Below, piece after piece: positions 15,928 to 23,943 of a DNA stretch of 36,147 bases. Source of the DNA: Bacteroidales bacterium UBA4243 (GTDB lineage Bacteria; Bacteroidota; Bacteroidia; Bacteroidales; F082); the NCBI GenBank assembly GCA_002396205.1, contig DGXB01000104.1, positions 1-36,147 on the forward strand, given 5' to 3'. The notes under the pieces were generated by a model. That model saw only the letters and a program-made list of their open reading frames with translations, was not told the DNA's origin and ran no database searches. Within the stretch, counting starts at the first letter, position 1, and every line of letters starts with the position of its first letter. The position numbers were made by a program, and so were the translations under genes.

Positions 15928-17421
15928 TCTCTGTCCATTGATATTGTAGCGCACACCATCCTTGACGATGATGAGCTGACCGTTCTCGATCACCTTGTAG
16001 ACATTAGTGGGTTCGGGCTGCTCGGCTTCTTCGATGCCTACGCTGCCGTCGCTGTGAAGCTCGGTAGATCTCTCATAGGTGAACTCGCAGCCCGAGCTGC
16101 CGCCACGGAAAACGATTTGGTTGTTGGAATCCTTCACCTGGAAGAAACCGGTTCCCATGCCGTGACCCGAAACGTCTCGTATCGTCATGCGGTAGCAAGC
16201 CTCATGCGACAGCACGAAGTCCTGACGATAGGCATGATTAGCCTGATCGAAGGTAAAACTATACTCGATTTCATCAGTGTCGATGTTGCGAACCTCAAAA
16301 GTCAGGTTCTCAGGATTGGCTCCCGTCTTGAGCTGTAGCGTCAGTGCGCCATCGGTTGCAGTTGCTTCTTCCATGGCAACATGGACGAAATTGTCGGGCA
16401 TAAACTGGTCGGCTTCGCCATTAGGCATCACCGCATAGAAACTCAAGACATCGCAAGGGACCGCCACAAACTCGTCCATCGTCACCGTCACCGATTGGCC
16501 TTTCGGCAACGTGCCGTGCCACGACTGGCGATGGTCTTCATGCCCGTCGAAAGCGCACAAATCGAAGAATGTAATGGTTTGGTTGCCAATGTTTTTAACA
16601 GTCACCGTAGGCTTCTGTATGCCTGAGCAGTTTTGGGTCACAACGTCTTCCACCGACTTCAGGGCGATGTCGTAATCCAGATCCAAGGCCATCGACATGC
16701 GCACGGCCTGGTAGACTTCCTTGGAACTGCCAGTGTAGTTTTGCACCCATGCCGTCAGGTAGCAGTCTTCCTTGGGCCAGTTCATCTCAAAAGCCTCGCT
16801 GATGGTCATCGTAGGACCGACAAAAGGCGTACCCGTTTGGGTGGGGATCATATCGCGGCACACATGGTGCAACCCTTGCATACCCTGCCACGACACGTCA
16901 ATGTTCGATTGCGTGAGCGCGATGAACACCCTTACGTCGCTGCCATTGCACTCGCCGACCTGCGTCACGGTGCAGTTCACCCTGCACGAGGTGCCGTCGA
17001 CCGGCTCGTAGCTCAAGTCGATGGTGAAGGGGCTTGGAACGTTGATGCGCTGGTTGTAGTAATTCCGATAGTTGGAATACGTGCTTTGGCTGGCATTGCC
17101 GCCACCCGACATGCCAGTGATGCCATCAGCCTTCAGCGTGGGATAGCTGGAGATGGCATAATAATTGGCGCGGGCGTTGGTCTCATTGGTAATATAGGGT
17201 TCAGTGGAAAACGCTGTCGTGTGGTAGGCCACTGGAGCGATAGCCAAGCCCTCCTCCAACATTTGCGCCACACCGTTGGCGGCTGCCGGACAATAAGGGC
17301 ACCGCACGCCCGTAAACAGCTCGAAAAGCACGCACTCGCGCGCCACATTGTCTTTCGTCTGGGCAAAGGCCGTAGGTACCAATCCCAAAGCTACGGCCAA
17401 GAAAAGTAAGGTTTTCTTCAT
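15919..17421 (-). CDS. Omp28-related outer-membrane protein with thioredoxin-like CxxC
   Basis: A 500-residue secreted protein with signal peptide MKKTLLFLAVALGLVPTAFAQ. Residues about 28-250 form the Omp28 domain: VLFELFTGVRCPYCPAAANG has a thioredoxin-fold CPYC (Cys41, Cys44), then PTLKADG and FVGPTMTISEAF. A CARDB-like Ig domain follows (KPTVTVKNIGNQTITFFDL), then another strand-rich domain (about 365-450). The end, NGQLIIVKDGVRYNINGQRL, is a short C-terminal motif common on exported Bacteroidales proteins and possibly a minimal type IX signal. Its role is likely surface-attached with disulphide chemistry; substrate unknown. A -7 element TATTTTTG lies about 25 nt upstream of the ATG on the minus strand. 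Confidence 0.82.
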   Translation of the reverse strand: MKKTLLFLAVALGLVPTAFAQTKDNVARECVLFELFTGVRCPYCPAAANGVAQMLEEGLAIAPVAYHTTAFSTEPYITNETNARANYYAISSYPTLKADGITGMSGGGNASQSTYSNYRNYYNQRINVPSPFTIDLSYEPVDGTSCRVNCTVTQVGECNGSDVRVFIALTQSNIDVSWQGMQGLHHVCRDMIPTQTGTPFVGPTMTISEAFEMNWPKEDCYLTAWVQNYTGSSKEVYQAVRMSMALDLDYDIALKSVEDVVTQNCSGIQKPTVTVKNIGNQTITFFDLCAFDGHEDHRQSWHGTLPKGQSVTVTMDEFVAVPCDVLSFYAVMPNGEADQFMPDNFVHVAMEEATATDGALTLQLKTGANPENLTFEVRNIDTDEIEYSFTFDQANHAYRQDFVLSHEACYRMTIRDVSGHGMGTGFFQVKDSNNQIVFRGGSSGCEFTYERSTELHSDGSVGIEEAEQPEPTNVYKVIENGQLIIVKDGVRYNINGQRLM

Positions 17422-17497
17422 AATTTAAAGTGTTTGAACTTGGGCGCAAAAATAATAAGATTTGACTTGAAAACATGAAAAAAATGGCAAGATTTCT

Positions 17498-17505
17498 TAT
17501 CTTTG
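17498..17505 (+). promoter_or_regulatory. -7 element of pnuC
   Basis: TATCTTTG, 31 bases before the ATG at 17537, a standard leader length. Confidence 0.5.
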
Positions 17506-17536
17506 CCCCACAAAACCCCCGATTTTCTTTTTTAAA

Positions 17537-18262
17537 ATGCAGAAATTCAAAAACTTACTCAAAGACGAACTAAAAGGCTGGAAGCCTTTCGACGTCATTT
17601 GGTTGGTGACGGTGAGCGTCGTCATCACCGTGATGTCCATCCTGTTCAAATACGACAGCGCGACCGACCGTTTCTATTGGATTCACATCGTAGCGGCGGC
17701 CTGCGGCATCATCAATGTGGTTTTAGGCGGCAAAGGCAAATTGTCCAACTATCTTTTCGGCTTCATCCACTGCTGCCTGATGCTTTACATCACATTGATT
17801 TCCAGGCTCTATGCCGACTTCGGCGTGACGGTCTACAACTTCGTGATGCAGTTTGTGGGCTTCTTCACCTGGGCCAAGAACATGAACCACGAGACCCACG
17901 AGGTGATGAAAATCCACATGACGAACAGGTCGAGGCTCATCAGCCTTGCAGTTATCGTGGTCGGCACAATCGGCTTCGGCCTGCTGATGAAATACTTCAC
18001 CAACGACCTCGCGCCTTTCGCCGATTCGGCCAAAGCCGTCATGCAGGTAGTAGCCATGATATTGATGGTGAGGATGTTCAGCGAGCAATGGTGGCTCTGG
18101 ATTGCCATCAATTGCGTCAGCATCTTCATGTATGTCAAGGCTGGCAACTTCCCGATTACGATGATGTATGTGGTTTATTTAGTCAATTCGATTATCATGT
18201 GCGTGAGGTGGGAAAAGGAAGCGATCATGAATGATAAGGTTTTATCAAGAATTAGAGAATGA
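17537..18262 (+). CDS. pnuC: Nicotinamide riboside transporter PnuC family
   Basis: A 241-residue membrane protein with seven or so hydrophobic segments. The PnuC landmarks are VYNFVMQFVGFFTWAKN in the middle (a Q-x2-G-x3-W segment) and EQWWLWIAINCVSIFMYVKAG near the end, which line the substrate path in known structures. PnuC proteins take up nicotinamide riboside by facilitated diffusion for NAD synthesis. Some relatives carry thiamine or riboflavin, and in Bacteroidota thiamine relatives (PnuT) occur. No NAD or thiamine riboswitch is apparent upstream, so substrate is uncertain. The EamA gene follows on the same strand after 98 nt. Confidence 0.85.
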   Translation: MQKFKNLLKDELKGWKPFDVIWLVTVSVVITVMSILFKYDSATDRFYWIHIVAAACGIINVVLGGKGKLSNYLFGFIHCCLMLYITLISRLYADFGVTVYNFVMQFVGFFTWAKNMNHETHEVMKIHMTNRSRLISLAVIVVGTIGFGLLMKYFTNDLAPFADSAKAVMQVVAMILMVRMFSEQWWLWIAINCVSIFMYVKAGNFPITMMYVVYLVNSIIMCVRWEKEAIMNDKVLSRIRE

Positions 18263-18360
18263 GAGAATTTTTCCAGAAATCGTCCACGATTTCCTCTCAA
18301 ATTCATCGTTATTCAAACAGAAATCCATTCTAAAATCCTGAAATTCTTGACAATAAAAAC
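18263..18360. other. Intergenic gap with a small hairpin
   Basis: GAAATCG (18276-18282) pairs with CGATTTC (18287-18293) around TCCA, without a following T-run. No promoter matching TAnnTTTG was seen for the EamA gene, so it may be read from the pnuC promoter. Confidence 0.35.
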
Positions 18361-19275
18361 ATGAACAAAGAACAAAACAAACATATTACCGGAGCATTGG
18401 CCGTTGCATTGTCCGCAATGCTGTGGGGTGTCGACGGCATCCTGCTCACGCCGCAACTCTATAATTTGAACACGGCCTTCGTGGTCTTCGTCATCCACCT
18501 CTGCCCTTTCGCGCTGATGAACGTGTTCTTTTTCAGGGAATACAAGCATTTGAGGACCATGTCGCGCTCCGACCTGCTTTATTTCACCCTCATCGCCCTT
18601 TTTGGCGGCGCCTTGGGCACCTTGGCCATCGTCAAGTCGCTGTTTTTGTTGCACTTCAACAGCTTATCGGTTGTCGTGTTGCTGCAAAAACTACAACCCG
18701 TCTTTGCCATCGTATTGGCACGTATCATCCTGAAAGAGAGGATTAAGAGGCATTTTGCGCTTTGGGCTACCATCGCACTGATTGGCGGTTATTTCCTCAC
18801 CTTCGGCTGGTCGCTCCCCGACTTCAGCACCAACGGCATCACCACGGTCTATGCAGCCTTGCTGTCGCTGTTGGCCGCCTTCTCGTTTGGCAGTTCAACG
18901 GTGTTCTCGAAGAAGATCTTAGGCAACTATTCCTTCGTCACCTCCACGTTTTTCCGCTACGGCTTCACGACGGCCATCATGTTCGTCATCGTGCTGTTTG
19001 CGGGACATCTCGGCGACTTCTCGCAGGTGACACCGCGCAACTGGCTCTTCATCGCCCTCATTGGCCTGACCACGGGTTCGGGGGCCATCTTCCTGTATTA
19101 CTACGGTTTGCGCCATGTAAAAGCCTCGCTCTCCACCTTCCTCGAGCTGATGTATCCCATCACCGCCGTGGTGTTGGACTATTTCGTCAACGACACGCAT
19201 TATTCGCCGGTGCAATGGATTGCGGCAGCGGTGATGCTGTTTGCCATTGTGATGCTGAATGTGGAAAAAGAGTAA
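18361..19275 (+). CDS. EamA/DMT-family transporter
   Basis: A 304-residue protein with ten hydrophobic helices arranged as two EamA halves. Half one begins at GALAVALSAMLWGVDGILL and contains LQKLQPVFAIVLARIILKERI, the conserved helix-four/five junction. Half two begins at YAALLSLLAAFSFGSSTVFSKKIL and ends with ASLSTFLELMYPITAVVLDYFV, the matching segment of the second repeat. Members export or import amino acids, nucleosides and other small metabolites; none can be named from sequence. It ends with TAA at 19273-19275, and the DUF4143 ATPase promoter follows about 40 nt later. Confidence 0.88.
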   Translation: MNKEQNKHITGALAVALSAMLWGVDGILLTPQLYNLNTAFVVFVIHLCPFALMNVFFFREYKHLRTMSRSDLLYFTLIALFGGALGTLAIVKSLFLLHFNSLSVVVLLQKLQPVFAIVLARIILKERIKRHFALWATIALIGGYFLTFGWSLPDFSTNGITTVYAALLSLLAAFSFGSSTVFSKKILGNYSFVTSTFFRYGFTTAIMFVIVLFAGHLGDFSQVTPRNWLFIALIGLTTGSGAIFLYYYGLRHVKASLSTFLELMYPITAVVLDYFVNDTHYSPVQWIAAAVMLFAIVMLNVEKE

Positions 19276-19315
19276 AAAACATAGCCAAAGCAATACGAGA
19301 TAACGGAATTTTACC

Positions 19316-19323
19316 TATTTTTG
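19316..19323 (+). promoter_or_regulatory. -7 element of the DUF4143 ATPase gene
   Basis: TATTTTTG upstream of the palindromes. It would place the start of transcription near 19328, so both palindromes fall in the 5' leader. Confidence 0.5.
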
Positions 19324-19340
19324 CCTCGCGTATTAAAATT

Positions 19341-19378
19341 ACTCAATCTATTGAGTATTTTTACTCAATCCATTGAGC
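19341..19378. promoter_or_regulatory. Two tandem ACTCAAT-nn-ATTGAG palindromes (possible operator or RNA hairpins)
   Basis: ACTCAATCTATTGAGT (19341-19356) is a perfect palindrome around two bases. ACTCAATCCATTGAGC (19363-19378) is a near-perfect second copy. Their centres are 22 bp apart, about two helical turns, and they sit between the promoter and the ATG at 19392. Confidence 0.6.
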
Positions 19379-19391
19379 AAAATCAACAGAT

Positions 19392-20579
19392 ATGTTTCAA
19401 AGAGCTGAATATCAAATAATAAAAAGCAGACTGAAAGAGCCACGCAGGTTCATTCAAGTGGTGATGGGGCCACGTCAAGTGGGCAAATCCACAGTGGTAA
19501 GGCAGGTTTTGGCCGACTCCACACTACCCTATTCCATGTTTACAGCCGATGCGGTGCCTGCAAGCGACATTCGTTGGATCAGCGGGATATGGGAATCCGT
19601 AAGACGGAAAATGAAAGCAGAAGGCGCTTCTGAGCACATCCTTGTCATTGATGAGGTTCAAAAGGTGAACTCATGGAGCGAAGCAGTCAAGAAAGAATGG
19701 GATGCCGACACATTCAACGGCTTGAACATCAAGGTGGTATTGCTTGGCTCGTCGCGCGTAATGCTCGACTATGGATTGGCCGACAGTCTGATGGGACGCT
19801 TCGAACGTATCGTCATGCCGCATTGGTCCTATCCTGAAATGCGGGAAGCGTTTGGTTTCAGTTTGGAGCAATACGTATACTTTGGAGCCTATCCAGGAGC
19901 CGCACCATTGATTTCCGACGAAAACCGATGGCTGGACTACATCACGGGTTCCATCATTGAGGCCACCATTAACAAAGACATTTTGCAAGGAACGAAGATC
20001 ATGAAGCCAGCCTTGCTGCGACAGTCGTTTGAGTTGGCTTCAGCCTATTCAGGGATGGAGCTACCGCTGACAAAAATGATGGGACAATTACAAGACGCTG
20101 GCAACGTGACCACTTTGGCGGATTATCTTGAGCTGTTGGGCGAAGCTGGATTGGTGCGCACATTGAGCAAATATGCCGTTGATGGCGCACGAAAGCGGAA
20201 TAGCGTTCCCAAATATCAAGTGTACAACAATGCGCTGAAAAGCATTTATTGCGGGAAGCATTTTGCCGAAGCGCTCGACGATTTGCGCTTGTGGGGCAGG
20301 TTGTTTGAGTCGGCCATTGGCGCTTATATCGTTAACGGAGCGGTCGCGGGGCGTTATAAGGCCTATTATTGGCGCGATGTGAAGGGGAAGGAAGTGGATT
20401 ATGTGCTGGAGAAGAATGGACAGTTGCTCGCCATCGAGGTGAAAAGCAATGCCGACGACAGCAATTCGGGTTTAGGAGAGTTCAGAAAACAATTTCCAAA
20501 CGCCAAAGCCATCATCGTAGGCGATGGCGGAATCAAAGCCGAGGATTTTTTACAGATGAAGCCTGAAGCGCTGTTTTAG
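19392..20579 (+). CDS. AAA ATPase with C-terminal DUF4143 (nuclease-like fold)
   Basis: A 395-residue protein of the common bacterial ATPase-DUF4143 family. The N-terminal ATPase has Walker A GPRQVGKS (residues 26-33), Walker B HILVIDEVQ (about 82-90) and sensor segment KVVLLGSSR. The middle helical region (about 150-290) includes the typical FGAYPGAAPL. The C-terminal DUF4143 domain has GRLFESAIGAYIV and ends with KEVDYVLEKNGQLLAIEVKS, an arrangement of Asp then Glu-x-Lys that matches a PD-(D/E)XK core. Its cellular role is unknown; such genes are often horizontally spread and in variable copy number. The leader carries two tandem palindromes, suggesting autoregulation or DNA binding by the product. 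Confidence 0.88.
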   Translation: MFQRAEYQIIKSRLKEPRRFIQVVMGPRQVGKSTVVRQVLADSTLPYSMFTADAVPASDIRWISGIWESVRRKMKAEGASEHILVIDEVQKVNSWSEAVKKEWDADTFNGLNIKVVLLGSSRVMLDYGLADSLMGRFERIVMPHWSYPEMREAFGFSLEQYVYFGAYPGAAPLISDENRWLDYITGSIIEATINKDILQGTKIMKPALLRQSFELASAYSGMELPLTKMMGQLQDAGNVTTLADYLELLGEAGLVRTLSKYAVDGARKRNSVPKYQVYNNALKSIYCGKHFAEALDDLRLWGRLFESAIGAYIVNGAVAGRYKAYYWRDVKGKEVDYVLEKNGQLLAIEVKSNADDSNSGLGEFRKQFPNAKAIIVGDGGIKAEDFLQMKPEALF

Positions 20580-20631
20580 GTTATTTTCCATATGCGACGT
20601 AGAAAACAATACATAATCCAAAGAAATTGAT

Positions 20632-20639
20632 TAACTTTG
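20632..20639 (+). promoter_or_regulatory. -7 element of the DUF2007 gene
   Basis: TAACTTTG, 24 bases before the ATG at 20664. It excludes the TTG at 20637 as a start. Confidence 0.5.
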
Positions 20640-20663
20640 CAGCATCATCAAAAAAGTAACGCC

Positions 20664-20936
20664 ATGGAAAACGAAATCAAACGGATCTATTCAGGCTCGG
20701 TGGTCAATGCCGAGTTCATCGGCAGCGTATTGGAAGAGAACGGCATCCAGTTCCTCATCCGCAACTTCCAGGAAGAAAGCCTCGTGGCCGGATGGGCCGC
20801 CGGCACCATCAAAGGCGACGCTTCAGTGTTCGTCTTCGCCAAGGACTACGACAAGGCGATGCTGCTGTTGGACGAGATTAATGCGGCTGAGATGGAGGGG
20901 GAATTATCGGACTCCTCCTACAAAAACATCACATAA
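20664..20936 (+). CDS. DUF2007-type small protein
   Basis: A 90-residue soluble protein. IKRIYSGSVVNAEFIGSVLEENGIQFLIRN followed by ASVFVFAKDYDKAMLLLDE is the pattern of DUF2007, a ferredoxin-like fold listed as a putative prokaryotic signal-transducing protein. The biochemical role is unknown. The start is fixed by the promoter element at 20632-20639. It appears monocistronic; a long gene-free stretch follows. Confidence 0.75.
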   Translation: MENEIKRIYSGSVVNAEFIGSVLEENGIQFLIRNFQEESLVAGWAAGTIKGDASVFVFAKDYDKAMLLLDEINAAEMEGELSDSSYKNIT

Positions 20937-21016
20937 TAGACAGGCAAATAAGTAATCCCTTCTTCGATAAAGACCCAATCCTCATTTAACCTTTTCTATC
21001 TTTCTGGGTAACATTG

Positions 21017-21144
21017 AATTAACATTTTTTCCTTAAAAATCATACCTAAAAAACACACTTTTTCCGATGATTTTAGGTGGCAAAAATACACTTTTTCCGA
21101 AAAAAAGAGCGTCAAAAAACACATTTTTTCCGAAAACGTTTCCG
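21017..21144 (+). repeat. 33-bp direct repeats around A(C/T)ACTTTTTCCGA
   Basis: Three good copies end at 21067, 21100 and 21133 (CACACTTTTTCCGA, TACACTTTTTCCGA, CACATTTTTTCCGA), with a degenerate copy near 21030. The period is exactly 33 bp, and one plus-strand frame is open across all copies (stops at 21015-21017 and 21142-21144), giving an 11-residue period centred on TFS. Confidence 0.6.
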
Positions 21145-21233
21145 AATAATTACCAATGGCCTATCTCCCAGCCAAACGCCTGCCACTCCATATTAGACTG
21201 AATTTCTTTATGCGGTTATCCGAAGAAACAAAA

Positions 21234-21300
21234 GAAAGCTCCTACGGAGCACACCTCATTAGTTTAATGTTTGTTATTAACAGAAAGCTCCTATGGAGCA
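21234..21300. repeat. Paired GAAAGCTCCTAnGGAGCA palindromic repeats
   Basis: GAAAGCTCCTACGGAGCA (21234-21251) and GAAAGCTCCTATGGAGCA (21283-21300) are near-identical direct repeats, each with a GCTCC-nnn-GGAGC palindrome, separated by an AT-rich spacer. From memory, similar CTCCTACGGAG elements are dispersed in many Bacteroidota genomes. Confidence 0.6.
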
Positions 21301-21306
21301 TTTTTT

Positions 21307-21888
21307 TCAGACTTTCAAAACAGCGAACCGTCCCTCCAAACTCCTTGCGGCATTCGAGAAACGAACCCTGCGGAAAACCTGATACACTTCTTCGGTATGG
21401 TGCTGGTGACCGAAAAGATGGTATCGGGGCCTGACATTCATCACGCTTTTGTACAGGTAATAGTCGCCATAATTGATGCCATCTTGCTCGTCCAAGATAC
21501 CCAAAGGTGGCTGGTGCGTGAGCAGCACGTCGGTATCGTTTGGAATGTGGCCAAACAATTCCGGGAAGTCACCCTCCAAATCGTCCTGGACAAACATGGG
21601 TACGCCGTAAAACTTGATACCGTCGATGGTAAGGGCGTCGTTGCAGAGATAATGCACGTCGTCGGGCAGACCTTCTAACTTGGCGCCATAAAGGCAAAAG
21701 TCGTGGTTCCCCGCAATAAAAATCTTGTGCTTATACGGCAGACCGCCAAACCATTCAACGAAGTCCTTGACTTCCTCCTCGGTGCCATCCTCGGTAAAGT
21801 CGCCCGTGTGGACAATGATGTCAGCTTCCGACAAGCCATTAAGCTGACGATGCTTGCCGTGCGTGTCGGAAATGTGTAGTATTTTCAT
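21307..21888 (-). CDS. Calcineurin-like metallophosphoesterase
   Basis: About 193 residues starting MKILHISDTHGKH. All five metal-binding motifs are present: D-x-H (SDTHG), GDFTEDG, GNHDF, the single His in LLTHQPP, and GHQHH. This is the small single-domain type related to YfcE/MPPED2 phosphodiesterases; substrate unknown. An in-frame ATG at 21903 would add five residues and overlap the upstream MBL gene by 11 nt. I prefer 21888 because it begins exactly at the first strand, but coupling with the MBL gene is likely either way. It is the last gene of the unit running leftward from 23.8 kb. Confidence 0.85.
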   Translation of the reverse strand: MKILHISDTHGKHRQLNGLSEADIIVHTGDFTEDGTEEEVKDFVEWFGGLPYKHKIFIAGNHDFCLYGAKLEGLPDDVHYLCNDALTIDGIKFYGVPMFVQDDLEGDFPELFGHIPNDTDVLLTHQPPLGILDEQDGINYGDYYLYKSVMNVRPRYHLFGHQHHTEEVYQVFRRVRFSNAARSLEGRFAVLKV

Positions 21889-21892
21889 TCGT

Positions 21893-23200
21893 TTAAACAG
21901 CATCTATGGAATATTGAACTTCATCAGTGACCTCCAAAACCTCAACCTTGGGGAATAGCGGCCCAAAGTCCTCCGAATGTTCGGTGTGGATGGGGACGAT
22001 CAGCTTTGGCTGGATATGTTCGACAATCTGTTGCAGCGAGGCAACGTCGGCGTGTCCGCTGGTATGGATGTCGGGCAGTTTCTTCCTCAGTTCCGGCTTT
22101 TCCGCCAGCCAAGCTTTCATGCTATTGATTTCAGGCTTGTCCTGCTCCCAGTATTGCGCCCAGATGGAGTTGGTGAGACACACCTTCGTATCAGCAAGAT
22201 GATTTTTGAGGTCGGCCAGCAGCTTCGGACGGAAAACCAGCACATATTTCGACGGATTCACCTGCAAATCATTTTGTTCCAATTTAGTTGCCCCTTTGCG
22301 CAAAGCATATACCAATTGTTTGTCTTTTTCAATCATCCTCTTCGTAAAATACCAAGGGAAATAGATTTGGAAACCGGTATATCCCTTATTCGGAATGCTT
22401 GGATGAGTTTGGTTCACAAGTTCCAAGATGTAGGCCGTGTAGGGGTCGACGCCCAAAATCCGGTTGGTTTTCCCGCACGCCCTGTACAAGTCCACGATTC
22501 TGTCAATGTTTTGCGAAGAACACCACACTAAATGCAGGCTGTCGGGATTCGACGAGATTTGCTCGACAAACGCGTTCTCGACATCCTTTTCCGTCTTCCG
22601 CCTCCCGCTCCTGCCCAGGTTGGTGCCTTCCAGAAAGAGGTAATCCACGTTTTGCGGAAGATTTTTGTACAACACGCCTTTCTTTCCATGCAGCCTGATG
22701 TCGCCGCTGTAAAGGATCCGTTTGTCGCCCACCTCAAAGAGGAACGCACAAGCCCCCAAGGCCGAATGGTCGACATCGTATTTCGTGACGCGGAAGTCTT
22801 TGACCGTCACCGTGTCGGCAACGGGTTGTACATCAAGATGTTTTGTAAGGTCTTCGCCAAACACGCCCGACACTTTCATCAGGTTGGCCGTTTCCTTGGT
22901 GGCATAGACCTTGGCGCCTTCAGGGGCTTCGCGGAGCAGACCGTAATGGTCGCCGTGGTAGTGGCTGAGGAAGATGGCGTCGCAATCGCGCGTCCATTCC
23001 TTTGCGTCCTCAAGGATCTTCTCTTGAACCTCCGCAGGTTGCTCCTCGAAATCCAAGGGCAGGCCACAGTCGACGAGGATTTTGGTGTTTGCCGTGGCAA
23101 GCTCAACGCAGTTCCCACCGATTTGGTGGGAACCACGGTGGATAGTGAAGGTTATGTTGTTCTGAGGACTATTCATGTGTTTGCTCAAAAACAATGACAT
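21893..23200 (-). CDS. Beta-CASP/RNase J-like metallo-beta-lactamase protein
   Basis: A 435-residue MBL-fold protein. The N-terminal part has FTIHRGSHQIGGNCVEL and the zinc motif SHYHGDHYG, then DHSALGACAF and LYSGDIRLHG. The beta-CASP region (about 190-350) is followed by TSGHADVASLQQIVEHIQPKLIVPIHTEH, the RMMBL-type end seen in RNase J and related nucleases. It is shorter than true RNase J (about 550) and lacks its C-terminal domain, so RNA or another phosphoester substrate is inferred. The ATG at 23200 shares one base with the stop of the upstream gene; MNSPQN at 23176 is an alternative start. Confidence 0.8.
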   Translation of the reverse strand: MSLFLSKHMNSPQNNITFTIHRGSHQIGGNCVELATANTKILVDCGLPLDFEEQPAEVQEKILEDAKEWTRDCDAIFLSHYHGDHYGLLREAPEGAKVYATKETANLMKVSGVFGEDLTKHLDVQPVADTVTVKDFRVTKYDVDHSALGACAFLFEVGDKRILYSGDIRLHGKKGVLYKNLPQNVDYLFLEGTNLGRSGRRKTEKDVENAFVEQISSNPDSLHLVWCSSQNIDRIVDLYRACGKTNRILGVDPYTAYILELVNQTHPSIPNKGYTGFQIYFPWYFTKRMIEKDKQLVYALRKGATKLEQNDLQVNPSKYVLVFRPKLLADLKNHLADTKVCLTNSIWAQYWEQDKPEINSMKAWLAEKPELRKKLPDIHTSGHADVASLQQIVEHIQPKLIVPIHTEHSEDFGPLFPKVEVLEVTDEVQYSIDAV

Positions 23201-23847
23201 CAACTAACTTCTTTTAATTTACTATCTTTATCGAAGAACTCGAATTCTTCTTGGTGTTCAGTCAGAGATTTACATACAACAAACACATCAACATCTTCTT
23301 TTTGCTTTTTGAACCAATTGTTATTGTTAATCTTTTGCACAAATCTATTTCGAGTTTTTCTTTCCATTGTTTCAAACACATTGATAAAGTATCTTAGCGT
23401 ACCATTCCCAAGTCCTTCTTCTCTATTCCATAATTTGCATAAATCTTTTGCATACGAATGAGGAGACGCAGATTTAGACTTAAACTCAACAATGGCAACA
23501 ATTTGTTTCTTTTCATTTTGAATCGTAAGGTCAAAATTACCAGATTGGCCCTCATTTCTTACTGGTTCACAAACCTTACCATTCTCCGAGAATTTGTATG
23601 GACACTTTGTTGGCGTTTCGATTGAATAGTAAAAACCTTCAGGCAAAAATTTATTGAGCTGCTCAATAAAGACAAACCTTAATTCTTGCTCACTAACTCT
23701 TATCTCATCTTCCGATTCCGAATTCTTCCTTTTGTTGTTTTGATAAACGGGGATGATTAACTTTGTCTCTTTTGAGAAACCTTTTTTCTTTAACTCTTTC
23801 AGGATTTCGAAAGACTTTTCAATTGCATTCTTAATCGTTTCTTCCAT
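23200..23847 (-). CDS. Hypothetical protein with PD-(D/E)XK-like core
   Basis: A 215-residue, lysine-rich protein that I do not recognise by name. A possible restriction-endonuclease-like core is visible: an N-terminal helix with acidic residues (VSEQELRFVFIEQL), then GNFDLTIQ (Asp106) and IVAIVEFKSKS (Glu121, Lys123), spaced like the Asp and Glu-x-Lys of PD-(D/E)XK nucleases, followed by a helix with YAKDLCKLWN. The gene is markedly AT-rich next to the GC-balanced MBL gene, pointing to recent acquisition. Its stop shares a base with the MBL start, so the two are probably co-translated. A role in restriction or defence is only a guess. Confidence 0.65.
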   Translation of the reverse strand: MEETIKNAIEKSFEILKELKKKGFSKETKLIIPVYQNNKRKNSESEDEIRVSEQELRFVFIEQLNKFLPEGFYYSIETPTKCPYKFSENGKVCEPVRNEGQSGNFDLTIQNEKKQIVAIVEFKSKSASPHSYAKDLCKLWNREEGLGNGTLRYFINVFETMERKTRNRFVQKINNNNWFKKQKEDVDVFVVCKSLTEHQEEFEFFDKDSKLKEVS

Positions 23848-23943
23848 AATTTTAATAATTTAAGGGTTAAACTTCTATTTTCAGCCTGCAAAACTAACCA
23901 CATTCTAGAATTTTTCAAACCATTTCCGCTTTTTACCCTTCAA

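Larger units (their letters stand above)
20937..21306. other. Gene-free region with two kinds of repeat
   Basis: About 370 nt with no supported gene. The left two-thirds holds 33-bp direct repeats (about 21017-21133), the right end holds two GCTCC palindromic repeats (21234-21300). A plus-strand frame at 21156-21434 has no family resemblance and overlaps the phosphoesterase gene, so I do not call it. Confidence 0.6.

Noticed and set aside
19341..19378. Double palindrome as a rho-independent terminator of the EamA gene
   Set aside because: It lies downstream of the next gene's promoter element, stems are AT-rich and no T-run follows the second copy.
21017..21144. 33-bp repeats as a CRISPR array
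   Set aside because: Repeat units are adjacent with related, not unique, intervening sequence, there are only three good copies, and no cas genes are present.
21156..21434. Plus-strand frame of 92 codons over the GCTCC repeats
   Set aside because: It crosses repeats, overlaps the phosphoesterase gene end and has no recognisable features.
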